A stretch of DNA of 51,089 nt from Bacillota bacterium (GTDB lineage Bacteria > Bacillota_I > Bacilli_A > RF39 > UBA660). The notes beneath the pieces are model-generated. The model was not told the origin of the DNA, ran no database searches, and worked only from the letters and a program-made list of their open reading frames with translations. The stretch's first letter is position 1. Each line of letters begins with the position of its first letter. Positions 17,674 to 25,736 of the stretch are shown here, piece by piece. The position numbers and the translations under genes were made by a program. Location of the stretch: assembly GCA_021771185.1 (NCBI GenBank), contig JAETPN010000009.1:1-51089 (forward strand). Direction: 5' to 3'.

Positions 17674-18165
17674 ATGGAATATTGGGATTTGTATGATGAG
17701 AACAGAAATTTAACAGGAGAAACAATAAAACGTGGGGAGCCTATACCTGAAGGTCGCTTTTTTCTCATGGTAGTTGCTTTTATTCAAAATAATGATGGGA
17801 AATTCCTAATGCAAAAAAGAGTAAAAGAAAAAGGTGGAGACTGGGCTACGACGGGTGGACATCCTAAAAGTGGGGAAACTTCGGAAGAAGGTATACGTAC
17901 AGAGTTGTTAGAGGAAATTGGTATTACACCTGAAGTGGTTCAATTATTTAAGCAAGCTCAAGGGAAAAATTCTTATTGTGATCTATATTATATTAAAATG
18001 GATGTTAATATAGAGCAATTAAAATTACAAGAAACTGAGGTAGAGGATATCTGCTGGTTTACTAGAGAAGAAATTGATGATTTATATGAAAAAGGATTGT
18101 TTAAAAAGGGACATTACATGATGTTTAAAGATTGTCTTTCATTTTTAACAAACAAGAAAAATTGA
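17674..18165 (+). CDS. Nudix hydrolase (IPP isomerase-like subgroup)
   Basis: 163 residues; the ATG giving MEYWDLYDENR is chosen (site GGTGGGTGA). The start pattern and an RGEPIPEGRFF segment resemble Nudix proteins annotated as IPP-isomerase-like. The Nudix box runs from GGHPKSGE near residue 72 to LLEEIGI near 94 and fits G-x5-E-x7-R-E-U-x-E-E-x-G-U except that the Arg position is Thr (TELLEE). The metal-binding Glu residues are kept, so activity on a nucleoside diphosphate derivative is still possible. The gene lies inside a segment bracketed by duplicated nagZ sequence. Confidence 0.85.
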   Translation: MEYWDLYDENRNLTGETIKRGEPIPEGRFFLMVVAFIQNNDGKFLMQKRVKEKGGDWATTGGHPKSGETSEEGIRTELLEEIGITPEVVQLFKQAQGKNSYCDLYYIKMDVNIEQLKLQETEVEDICWFTREEIDDLYEKGLFKKGHYMMFKDCLSFLTNKKN

Positions 18166-18169
18166 TTAT

Positions 18170-18250
18170 AACACCTTTAAAGTTTATACTAAATAAAAAG
18201 CATAAAAATATGTTAAAACTTATTTAGAAAAAATTTTGAAGGTGTTTTTT
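18170..18250 (+). terminator. Nested-stem terminator after the Nudix gene
   Basis: Outer stem AACACCTT / AAGGTGTT (18170-18177 / 18239-18246) with a T-run, enclosing an inner stem CTAAATAA / TTATTTAG (18189-18196 / 18220-18227). It probably serves as a terminator, though it is larger than needed. Confidence 0.55.
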
Positions 18251-18319
18251 CATAGAAAAACAACGAAAATGGTTTGTTTAATTTAACAAATTAAGCAGAA
18301 AATAGATCAAAGAAGAGAT

Positions 18320-18356
18320 AAAAAAATACGTTCATTGTTATAGCAATGAACGTATT
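18320..18356 (-). terminator. Minus-strand terminator downstream of nagZ
   Basis: Perfect 13-bp inverted repeat (18325-18337 / 18344-18356, arm AATACGTTCATTG), loop of 6. On the minus strand a T-run follows (18320-18326). Confidence 0.8.
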
Positions 18357-18460
18357 CAAAAGAAATTAGGGTACTTGTTGCTTGTACAGTGTTGACCTGA
18401 ATGTTCAAATTAATTAATCTTTTTATTTAGTGAGTACTTGACAGATACTAGTATTATTTG

Positions 18461-18532
18461 CTCATTTTTTTATTTCGAATACATTAATCCTTTATAATGT
18501 TTCCATGCTAAAATTCTAAACGCTAATTTATC
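18461..18532. repeat. Right copy of the 72-bp direct repeat (intact nagZ 3' end)
   Basis: Matches 17545-17616; here it is continuous with the complete nagZ gene. The partner arm of the terminator, present beside the left copy, is missing here. This marks the insertion edge. Confidence 0.9.
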
Positions 18533-19834
18533 GATATGATCTTCACTAATTCTTCCAGTTTCAACAGCTCTTTTTATAGAAGCAATATCTTCTTCATAAT
18601 TAGTTGTAATAATTAAATCATTTCCAGCTAAGATTGCTTTTATAGCGGCATCGTCAATAGAAGATACGGCACCCATCGCAAGATCATCTGTGATCGTGAT
18701 TCCAGTAAAACCAAGTTCTTTTCGAAGAATATTATGAACGGTAGAGGAAAGGGAAGCAGGATTCATATTGTCAATACTATTTACGGTATTATGGCTTATT
18801 AAAATAGATTCTGCACCAGCATCAACCCCAGCTTTAAATGGAGGAAGATCATTTTTTTGAATTTCGTCATATCTTCTATTATCAACAACACTACCTTGAT
18901 GTGTGTCTGAATTATTTCCATATCCAGGGAAGTGTTTTAATGTGTAAGATACTTTATTTTCTTTACTTGCTAAAATTACAGTTTTTGCATATTCACTTGT
19001 TATTTTTGTATCTTCACCAATGGTTCTTGGATACATATAATCACTAGAATTTGTTGATACATCAACGACTGGTGCTAAATTTAGATTTAATCCTAAATTG
19101 TTTAATACATTACTTTTTTCTAATGTATCTTGTCTAATTAAATCAAAACCACCTTGTAGATAAAGATCACGCGGAGATTTAAATTTTTCACTTACTAAAT
19201 TTGGATTACTACTGATACGAACAACTTTTCCTCCTTCTTCATCTACTGCAGTCAGTAGGGGAATCGTTGTATTTTTTTGGATACTACTGGTCATATTGAT
19301 AACATCATCTTTAGTTTTATTTTTAAAATCGACTTCAAAGAAGATATAACCACCTAGTTTATAAGTTTTTAAATCATTGATTGCTTTTGTATTATCACTT
19401 GGATAACGTGCTAAAAATAACTGTCCAATTTTTTCATCTAAAGATAGTTTCTGAAGTTGATTATAAGCCATGACATAGTAATCACTAAAAATTCCATCAT
19501 CTAACCAATCTTTAGGAATTCCATTTTTATCTGTAGAAACAGGGGAGATTTTGTAATCTACAATGGAAATTGTTTGAAGAGCCAAAGATTCATCAATTAC
19601 TCCAGTGTAACTAAGAAGAATATTATCTCCAGCTGCTGCATCTATATCATCCATTTTAATTGTATAAATACTATAATCTTTACTTTGAATTGTTATTTCG
19701 TCATTATTTGTCGCAAGAATTGTACCTTCAATTTCGTGTACATCTTTCGCTTTTTGTTTAAAACAAGTACTAAAAATTCCAATTGTTAGAACTAAAATAA
19801 TACTTAGTCCTATAATCATTTTTTTCTTATCCAT
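18470..19834 (-). CDS. nagZ: Glycoside hydrolase family 3 beta-N-acetylhexosaminidase (NagZ-like), membrane-anchored
   Basis: Start chosen at the ATG giving MDKKKMIIGLS (site AGGTGATGG), 454 residues. An N-terminal signal/anchor helix (about residues 5-22), then an unassigned ~100-residue domain, then the GH3 barrel. Key motifs: TAVDEEGGKVVR near 196, KHFPGYGNNSDTHQ with the Asp/His dyad of NagZ near 300, and ITDDLAMGAV with the nucleophilic Asp near 385. The usual KHFPGHG is KHFPGYG here. It should remove N-acetylglucosamine from peptidoglycan fragments outside the cell. The flanking 72-bp duplication copies the last ~20 codons. Confidence 0.9.
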   Translation of the reverse strand: MDKKKMIIGLSIILVLTIGIFSTCFKQKAKDVHEIEGTILATNNDEITIQSKDYSIYTIKMDDIDAAAGDNILLSYTGVIDESLALQTISIVDYKISPVSTDKNGIPKDWLDDGIFSDYYVMAYNQLQKLSLDEKIGQLFLARYPSDNTKAINDLKTYKLGGYIFFEVDFKNKTKDDVINMTSSIQKNTTIPLLTAVDEEGGKVVRISSNPNLVSEKFKSPRDLYLQGGFDLIRQDTLEKSNVLNNLGLNLNLAPVVDVSTNSSDYMYPRTIGEDTKITSEYAKTVILASKENKVSYTLKHFPGYGNNSDTHQGSVVDNRRYDEIQKNDLPPFKAGVDAGAESILISHNTVNSIDNMNPASLSSTVHNILRKELGFTGITITDDLAMGAVSSIDDAAIKAILAGNDLIITTNYEEDIASIKRAVETGRISEDHIDKLAFRILAWKHYKGLMYSK

Positions 19835-19959
19835 ACCATCACCTAATTTATTATATCTCATTTATAGAGGATTATGAATAAATGTATTGATTATTTTATA
19901 TTTGTTTATTAATTATGAAAGATAAATTGAAGAAGATCAATGCTTTTATTTAATAGATA

Positions 19960-19988
19960 AAACGACATATTCAATATGTCGTTTCTTT
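19960..19988 (-). terminator. Terminator of the collagen-like gene cluster
   Basis: Perfect 11-bp stem AAACGACATAT / ATATGTCGTTT with a 3-base loop, just after the last collagen-like ORF. Confidence 0.75.
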
Positions 19989-19995
19989 CAATACT

Positions 19996-21186
19996 TTAAT
20001 TTACTTTTTTAACACTTAGTGTAGCATTAACACCACTACCTAGGGTAACACCAACAGCAAGTAGTGCTGAAAGTGCCATATCAATGACATCTCCAGCAGC
20101 TAATGTAACAAGTACACTACCACTGTAAATAGACCCTACACCAACAGATAATATTCTAGAAATTACTGTTGATGGAATATTTGTTCCATTAATTCGAACT
20201 GCTAAAGTAACCGTTGTACCAAGGGCAACAGAGACGTTACTATAGTAATTGATTTCATAGGTTCCAGCTTGAGCAACTGTAATACTATTGGTAGGCGTAT
20301 AAGTTGTATTTAAGTTTGGCATCGCATTTGGTAATGCAATTTCAGTTTGTGTTCCAATACCTAAATTAATTGTTTGGGCAGTATTGCTATATTTACCACC
20401 AAAAGCATTAAGACCAGCAGTTGGCCCAGTAGGCCCAGTAGCACCAGTTAACCCTTGAGGTCCAGTAGGTCCAGTTACACCAGCTAACCCTTGAGGTCCG
20501 GTAGGACCAGTTACACCAGTTAACCCTTGAGGTCCGGTAGGCCCAGTAGCACCAGTTAACCCTTGAGGTCCAGTAGGTCCAGTTACACCAGCTAACCCTT
20601 GAGGTCCGGTAGGTCCAGTTACACCAACTAACCCTTGAGGTCCGGTAGGACCAGTTGCACCAACTAACCCTTGAGGTCCAGTAGGTCCAGTTACACCAAC
20701 TAACCCTTGAGGTCCAGTAGGACCAGTTGCACCAACCAACCCCTGAGGTCCAGTAGGTCCAGTAGCACCAGCTAACCCTTGAGGTCCGGTAGGACCAGTT
20801 ACACCGGTTAACCCTTGAGGTCCAGTAGGTCCAGTTACACCAGCTAACCCTTGAGGTCCGGTAGGACCAGTTACACCAGCTAACCCTTGAGGTCCAGTAG
20901 GCCCAGTTACACCAGCTAACCCTTGAGGTCCAGTAGGACCAGTTACACCAGTTAACCCTTGAGGTCCGGTAGGCCCAGTAGCACCAGTTAACCCTTGAGG
21001 TCCAGTAGGACCAGTTACACCAGCTAACCCTTGAGGTCCGGTAGGCCCAGTAGCACCAGCTAACCCTTGAGGTCCGGTAGGCCCAGTAACACCTGTAGGA
21101 CCAGTAGCTCCATCAAGACCATTCAATCCCTGAGGCCCAGTAGGACCTTGAGGTATTACAAAATTTAATAAATAATCTGTATTGAT
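19996..21186 (-). CDS. Collagen-like protein with BclA-type C-terminal domain; start codon non-standard
   Basis: A run of G-P-T-G-P-Q-G-L collagen triplets (about 230 residues) is followed by a ~140-residue beta-rich C-terminal domain ([10 protein letters not shown] near its start) like the C1q/TNF-like trimer domain of BclA spore filament proteins. The obvious start is a TTG at 21126 inside the repeats, with no good ribosome site. Reading upstream, the frame stays open and encodes [13 protein letters not shown], matching the leader of the next gene ([10 protein letters not shown]). It reaches AAGGAAGG (21193-21200) placed 6 bases before an ATC codon (21184-21186), with ATA at 21190. The likely start is therefore non-canonical or mutated; 21186 is used here. 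Confidence 0.75.
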   Translation of the reverse strand: MNTDYLLNFVIPQGPTGPQGLNGLDGATGPTGVTGPTGPQGLAGATGPTGPQGLAGVTGPTGPQGLTGATGPTGPQGLTGVTGPTGPQGLAGVTGPTGPQGLAGVTGPTGPQGLAGVTGPTGPQGLTGVTGPTGPQGLAGATGPTGPQGLVGATGPTGPQGLVGVTGPTGPQGLVGATGPTGPQGLVGVTGPTGPQGLAGVTGPTGPQGLTGATGPTGPQGLTGVTGPTGPQGLAGVTGPTGPQGLTGATGPTGPTAGLNAFGGKYSNTAQTINLGIGTQTEIALPNAMPNLNTTYTPTNSITVAQAGTYEINYYSNVSVALGTTVTLAVRINGTNIPSTVISRILSVGVGSIYSGSVLVTLAAGDVIDMALSALLAVGVTLGSGVNATLSVKKVN

Positions 21187-21214
21187 AAATATCCTTCCTT
21201 TCTTATATAAGTTT

Positions 21215-21505
21215 TTAATTAGTAATTGGAGTTATCGTAACGCTTGCAGATGTCCCAGGTGCACCTGTTGTAACAGTACCAATTTCTAAAGTAGGTGCAG
21301 GCCCTGTTGCTCCAGTAGGACCAGTAGCTCCGTCAAGACCATTCAATCCTTGAGGTCCAGTAGGCCCCGTTGCTCCATCAAGACCAGCTAATCCTTGAGG
21401 TCCAGTGGGTCCAGTTGCACCAACTAAACCTTGAGGTCCAGTAGGCCCAGTAGCTCCAGATGGAATAACAAAATCTAGGACATATCCAGTAGGATTTTGA
21501 TTCAT
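21215..21505 (-). CDS. Short collagen-like protein
   Basis: 96 residues with a good AAGGAGG site. The leader [11 protein letters not shown] is followed by about 50 residues of G-P-T-G-P-Q-G triplets, then [10 protein letters not shown] and VTITP at the very end. In collagen-like proteins of this type the GTVTTGAPG...VT block and a following LDFVIPxG block normally sit side by side as one small domain between collagen runs. Here they lie at opposite ends of the ORF. It is the middle gene of three on the minus strand, 29 bases from the previous ORF and probably co-transcribed. Confidence 0.8.
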   Translation of the reverse strand: MNQNPTGYVLDFVIPSGATGPTGPQGLVGATGPTGPQGLAGLDGATGPTGPQGLNGLDGATGPTGATGPAPTLEIGTVTTGAPGTSASVTITPITN

Positions 21506-21532
21506 ATGTTTCCTCCTTGTAAAATAATTTTA

Positions 21533-22096
21533 TTATGCTGGAGTGATTGTTACTTCAGCATTTGACCCAGGTGCTCCAGTAGTAACAGTACCAATAGCAA
21601 ATCCTGGGGCTGGTCCAGTAGGACCTGTTGCACCAGTAGCACCAGTAGGTCCAGTAGCTCCATCAAGACCATTTAATCCTTGAGGTCCAGTAGGCCCAGT
21701 AGCACCAGTAGGTCCAGTAGCTCCATCAAGACCATTTAATCCTTGAGGTCCAGTAGGCCCAGTAGCACCAGTAGGTCCAGTAGCTCCATCAAGACCATTC
21801 AATCCTTGAGGTCCAGTAGGCCCAGTAGCACCAGTAGGTCCGGTAGCTCCATTAAGACCGTTTAATCCTTGAGGTCCAGTAGGCCCAGTAGCACCAGTAG
21901 GTCCGGTAGCTCCATCAAGACCATTTAACCCTTGAGGTCCAGTAGGCCCAGTAGCGCCAGTAGGTCCAGTGGGTCCACCAGCAGGTCCAGCAGGTCCAGT
22001 AGGTCCGGTAGGACCTATGATGGAAGCATTCATATAAGCTTCTTTGCATGCTTTATCGCGTTCTATTCTTTGTAACGCATTTTTGTATGTATCCAT
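21533..22096 (-). CDS. Collagen-like protein with short helical N-terminus
   Basis: 187 residues. An N-terminal charged helix ([20 protein letters not shown]) leads into a long run of near-identical units built on [20 protein letters not shown] and ends with [10 protein letters not shown] and VTITPA. No classical signal peptide; BclA-type proteins also lack one, since they are packaged on the spore. The ORF ends TAA-TAA and is in the same frame as the next collagen ORF (21505), so only the stops and a ribosome site interrupt an otherwise continuous domain. It is first in the cluster. Confidence 0.82.
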   Translation of the reverse strand: MDTYKNALQRIERDKACKEAYMNASIIGPTGPTGPAGPAGGPTGPTGATGPTGPQGLNGLDGATGPTGATGPTGPQGLNGLNGATGPTGATGPTGPQGLNGLDGATGPTGATGPTGPQGLNGLDGATGPTGATGPTGPQGLNGLDGATGPTGATGATGPTGPAPGFAIGTVTTGAPGSNAEVTITPA

Positions 22097-22178
22097 ATAT
22101 CCCTCCCATAGTATTTTATGAGGTCAACTAAAATAAGGCACGACAGAAGTGTAGATAAAATAAAGTTAAGGATAACAA

Positions 22179-22204
22179 AAAAGTAAATCTACAGATTTAC
22201 TTTT
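22179..22204 (-). terminator. Terminator of the nucleotidyltransferase gene
   Basis: Perfect 12-bp stem AAAAGTAAATCT / AGATTTACTTTT with a 2-base loop; T-rich on the minus strand. Confidence 0.75.
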
Positions 22205-22224
22205 GGTTTAAGTATATGAAATGT

Positions 22225-23142
22225 TTATTTTTTCCATAAATTATTTGGGTATTCTTTTTTCTTAACTAATTGTTTTAATGCTTCTTTTACGGAATCTGCA
22301 TCTTCTTTATAAGTAACCCCATACCATGTTGCAGTGGTTGGTAACACAGTAGCTGTAGAATATCCTTCCTGAATAGATTTAAATAAAACATCTGGAATTA
22401 AATATTCACAAGTTTCAAGATTGTCTTTATTTGCATCTAAGAATGGTTTAAAGTTATCCTCGATATAGCTAAAAATGCTAGGTGTGAATAACAACATATT
22501 CATAGAAACAGTGTCGTTTTCTTGAACTTCAAATTGTGGATCACCACTTAATGGGGTAGCGATAATTTTATCACCAACACGTTCTACAGAACTTTCGATG
22601 ATTTTTAATAGTTTATTATTTTCTACTTCGCAAACTCCACGTTTAACAGCACCATGTTCTGTAATGGTATTTTTTACTAAGTATCCAACCATTCCATATG
22701 GACTTGGCTTTTGTTCTTTAACACCTCTTAAAAATTCTGCAGCTTTCATGTAAGCATGTCTTCCATAAAAATCATCCGCATTAATGATCATAAAAGGTTC
22801 ATTTACTTTTTCTTTGCAACATAAAATAGCATGTGCTGTTCCTAAAGGTTTTTTACGATCTTTGATTGCCTCATATTCTTTTGGTAAATTATCATTTTTT
22901 TGAAAACAATATTCTACTGGAATATGTGGTTCTACGCGTGCACCAATCGTACTTTTAAATATTTCGTAGTTTTCTTCCTTGATTAAGAAGACGATTTTAG
23001 TAAATCCAGCCTCTTTTGCATCATATACAGAATAATCAATGATAAATTCATCATTTGGTCCTAATGGAGTAATTTGTTTTAATCCTCCAAATCTGCTTCC
23101 CATACCAGCAGCTAAAATAACAAGTGTTAAATCTTTTTTCAT
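22225..23142 (-). CDS. Nucleotidyltransferase family protein (sugar-1-phosphate nucleotidyltransferase-like)
   Basis: 305 residues. The N-terminal VILAAGMGSRFGGLKQ is the nucleotide-binding loop of NTP-transferases, followed by LGTAHAILCCKE near 97 and INADDFYGRHA (metal Asp) near 121. It differs from GalU and RfbA in detail and fits the broad group annotated simply as nucleotidyltransferase. It likely activates a sugar phosphate for a glycan. It is next to the collagen-like genes, whose BclA-type relatives are glycosylated; a link is only a guess. It has its own terminator. Confidence 0.85.
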   Translation of the reverse strand: MKKDLTLVILAAGMGSRFGGLKQITPLGPNDEFIIDYSVYDAKEAGFTKIVFLIKEENYEIFKSTIGARVEPHIPVEYCFQKNDNLPKEYEAIKDRKKPLGTAHAILCCKEKVNEPFMIINADDFYGRHAYMKAAEFLRGVKEQKPSPYGMVGYLVKNTITEHGAVKRGVCEVENNKLLKIIESSVERVGDKIIATPLSGDPQFEVQENDTVSMNMLLFTPSIFSYIEDNFKPFLDANKDNLETCEYLIPDVLFKSIQEGYSTATVLPTTATWYGVTYKEDADSVKEALKQLVKKKEYPNNLWKK

Positions 23143-23257
23143 ATATTTCTCCTTTACTTATTACACTTTAAGTATATCATACGTTAGAATAGTTGTAAAT
23201 GTTTTGGTAATGATTCATTAAGGAGTAGAATATTGAATATAGTATAAGGGTGATTGT

Positions 23258-23986
23258 ATGAGAATTATAGCTCAAAAAAGTAATGCATTAAATACGGAAG
23301 ATTTTCTACAAACTAGTTTAACCAAAAATTATATTGATGCGATGAGTTTTAATGTAGCTTATACTAAGGATCAACGTGTTGTTGTTTTTAACTGGGATGC
23401 CGCAGGTATTGCAGTTAAAAATACGATTAATAGTAGTACTTTCGGAGAGCTAAAAAATTATGAGATTGTTTTACTTGAAGATATTTTACAAAAGTTAAAA
23501 GAATCTTCAATAAGGAAAGATATTTATCTTAATTTAGTTCCTACAAATCAAGATCTTTTAAGTGAAGAAAATATTAAAGAAGTAACCAATGAAATGAAAG
23601 CTTATATAGCGTCTGTAAAAACAATTGTTGATACTTATTCAACGTTAGTTATAAATATTCATAGTGTTAGTCGTAACTTAATCACAATGATGAAGAAAGA
23701 AATGCCAAACTATAGGATTGGATTCGAGGTTACTGGAAACGATTTTAATTTTATTGATGTTGATTACTATATTTTATTATCGAGTATACATAATGATTCA
23801 ATCATTGATGTATTACACAAAAATAAGAAAGAAGTCATACTATATATTTTATCTGACTATTATATTTCGTATCTTTATGAACACTATTTCGGGGAGAAAT
23901 CAACACCTGAATTACAACAAACCTTTTCAAAATTAGGACTAATGACAAATTATCCAGATATTATTTATAAAGTATTTACAGCTTAA
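23258..23986 (+). CDS. Degenerate glycerophosphodiester phosphodiesterase-like (GDPD) protein
   Basis: 242 residues. The layout resembles GDPD TIM barrels: a cold start, then YIDAMSFNVAYTKDQRVVVFNWD (like the family's E-x-D-V-x-x-TKD-x-x-x-V-x-x-HD), a TFGELKNYEIVLLEDIL segment (like the T-x-x-EL ... L-E-x-x-L stretch), and later beta/alpha units. The catalytic HRG, the ExD metal pair and the HD histidine are absent or replaced (N-V, N-W-D). It may be a non-enzymatic relative. The gene is single, ends with a wobble-paired terminator at 23987-24013, and sits upstream of two ABC genes. Confidence 0.55.
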   Translation: MRIIAQKSNALNTEDFLQTSLTKNYIDAMSFNVAYTKDQRVVVFNWDAAGIAVKNTINSSTFGELKNYEIVLLEDILQKLKESSIRKDIYLNLVPTNQDLLSEENIKEVTNEMKAYIASVKTIVDTYSTLVINIHSVSRNLITMMKKEMPNYRIGFEVTGNDFNFIDVDYYILLSSIHNDSIIDVLHKNKKEVILYILSDYYISYLYEHYFGEKSTPELQQTFSKLGLMTNYPDIIYKVFTA

Positions 23987-24013
23987 AAATGACTTTTAGA
24001 AGTTGTTTTTTCT
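23987..24013 (+). terminator. Terminator after the GDPD-like gene
   Basis: Stem AATGACTT / AAGTTGTT with G-U pairs, loop TTAG, then a T-run. Confidence 0.55.
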
Positions 24014-24076
24014 TTTAATTATTTGTAGCTTGTGAATGTTTAAATTTATTTTATATCTTGGTTTTTAATTTTAAAT

Positions 24077-24098
24077 TTTTATCATTTTTATGATAAAA
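24077..24098. promoter_or_regulatory. Palindrome before the ABC gene pair
   Basis: Perfect 9-bp inverted repeat TTTTATCAT / ATGATAAAA separated by 4 T residues, 20 bases before the start codon. The right arm holds a TAAAAT -10-like box, so a bound repressor would block it. It is too AT-rich to be certain. Confidence 0.35.
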
Positions 24099-24118
24099 TG
24101 ATGTAGAGGTGTTGTTTT

Positions 24119-25714
24119 ATGTTGTATCCGTTTAAGGTTTTAAATAAAAAGAAATATGCCCTATGTTTTATAAATGCTTTTTTAGAAAATATTTGTATAT
24201 ATATTATGCCAGTTGTTCTATCTATCTTTTTAAGTATTCCATTTACTTTAGAAAAATTTACTTTATTAATTATTTTTACAGTAGTAATTAAAGTGTTAGA
24301 AATTTTCTTTGCTGTACTCTGGAATATAAAAGTAGAGCCATTTTTAGAAGTTAGTAAAAAAGATTTACAACTATCTTATTTTAAAAGAATATGTAATATG
24401 AATATTTCTAAAATCAATAATACACATACAGGATATTTAAAAAAACAATTAGATATTATAAGTGAGGAAACTGTTTTACTGTTAGATGAAATGATGATGA
24501 CTGTCAATGGTTTTTGTATCGCTATTACTATATTTTTAATTCAAGTATGGACGCAAAGTTATGTGATGTTTTTTGTTTGTTTACTATTTACGATTATCAT
24601 TGTTATTTATAATATTGTGATTACAAAATCAAATGTTAAGATTCAAGAAGAATATAATGAAAAAAATGCAAAATATAATGCGACATCTGTTGATTTTTTA
24701 CAAAATATTAAGATTGTTAAAAACTTTGATGCATTAAATTATGCGACAAATACAATGAATAAAAAATTTAGTGTTGTAAAAAAGCCATTAAAAAAAGTTT
24801 ATGTTTTTAGTTCGCTTAGATCGGATGGGATTAATGGACTCGTTTATTTAATGTATACGATCATATTAATAAGTCTATTTATTCGAATGAAGAATGGAGA
24901 AAATGTGTTTAGTTATCTTGTATTCTATTCTTCTATGTTTAGTGGATTAGATCTAGAATTAAGGGGAGTCGCATCATTGTTTATACATTATAATAAGTTT
25001 AAATCAGCGAATAATCAAATTGAGAAAATGATTATCGAAGAAGAAACTCAAAATAAAATAAGAAATTGGAATAATATTACGCTTAAAGATGTTGAATTTA
25101 ATTATAATGATGAGAGTAATAATATCATAAAGATTCCTAATTTTTCTCTAGATAAAAAAGATAAAATAAGTATTGTTGGAGAATCAGGGCAGGGGAAGTC
25201 TACCTTTTTATCCTTGTTTTGTAGATTCTATTCTATTGATGATAAAAACTATCTAACAGATGATACGTCTTCTTCTAAGGCTCCTGATGTTGCATATATC
25301 TCTCAAGAATCAGATTTATTTGATTTGACAATAAGAGAAAATTTATGTTTAGGAAAAAGAATTTCAAATGATACCTTAACTGAATACCTTGAGGATGCTG
25401 GACTCTTAAATTGGGTCAATGAGTTAGAAAATGGCTTAGATACTTTAGTAGGGGAAAAGGGAATTAAATTATCTGCAGGTCAAAAACAACGATTAAATAT
25501 TATAAGGGGAATTTTATTAGATAAAGAAATTTATATTTTAGATGAGCCAACATCTAATTTAGACAGTATATCTGAAAATAAAATTTATAATATGATAAAT
25601 AAATATTTAAAAGATAAGACTTGTATTATTGTTACGCATAGATCTAAATTAACTGAAATGTGTAACAAGCATTATTATTTTAAGAATAAAGTAATGCTAG
25701 AACAAAAGAATTAA
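24119..25714 (+). CDS. ABC transporter, membrane domain fused to ATPase (half-transporter 1)
   Basis: 531 residues. An N-terminal six-helix exporter domain (about residues 1-300) is followed by the ATPase: Walker A GESGQGKST near 355, Q-loop SQESDLFDLTI near 397, signature LSAGQKQRL near 450, Walker B IYILDEPTSNLD near 475 and H-loop VTHRS near 508. The signature has Ala in place of the first Gly. It lies 22 bases before a paralogue of the same architecture, so the two probably form a heterodimer. No substrate gene is obvious; a peptide or lipid exporter is possible. Confidence 0.85.
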   Translation: MLYPFKVLNKKKYALCFINAFLENICIYIMPVVLSIFLSIPFTLEKFTLLIIFTVVIKVLEIFFAVLWNIKVEPFLEVSKKDLQLSYFKRICNMNISKINNTHTGYLKKQLDIISEETVLLLDEMMMTVNGFCIAITIFLIQVWTQSYVMFFVCLLFTIIIVIYNIVITKSNVKIQEEYNEKNAKYNATSVDFLQNIKIVKNFDALNYATNTMNKKFSVVKKPLKKVYVFSSLRSDGINGLVYLMYTIILISLFIRMKNGENVFSYLVFYSSMFSGLDLELRGVASLFIHYNKFKSANNQIEKMIIEEETQNKIRNWNNITLKDVEFNYNDESNNIIKIPNFSLDKKDKISIVGESGQGKSTFLSLFCRFYSIDDKNYLTDDTSSSKAPDVAYISQESDLFDLTIRENLCLGKRISNDTLTEYLEDAGLLNWVNELENGLDTLVGEKGIKLSAGQKQRLNIIRGILLDKEIYILDEPTSNLDSISENKIYNMINKYLKDKTCIIVTHRSKLTEMCNKHYYFKNKVMLEQKN

Positions 25715-25736
25715 AAATAATAAGGATGTAGAAAAA

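Larger units (their letters stand above)
18166..18469. other. Non-coding stretch between Nudix gene and nagZ
   Basis: No convincing ORF. It holds the nested stem at 18170-18250, the strong inverted repeat at 18325-18356, and the first bases of the right nagZ repeat copy. Confidence 0.7.

Noticed and set aside
21506..21535. Stop-codon read-through joining collagen ORFs 1 and 2
   Set aside because: Same frame, but there are two consecutive TAA codons and a proper AAGGAGG plus ATG follow, so separate initiation is simpler.
20400..22020. CRISPR-like array
   Set aside because: The regular 24-27-base periodicity is collagen triplet coding sequence in open frames, without spacer/repeat alternation.
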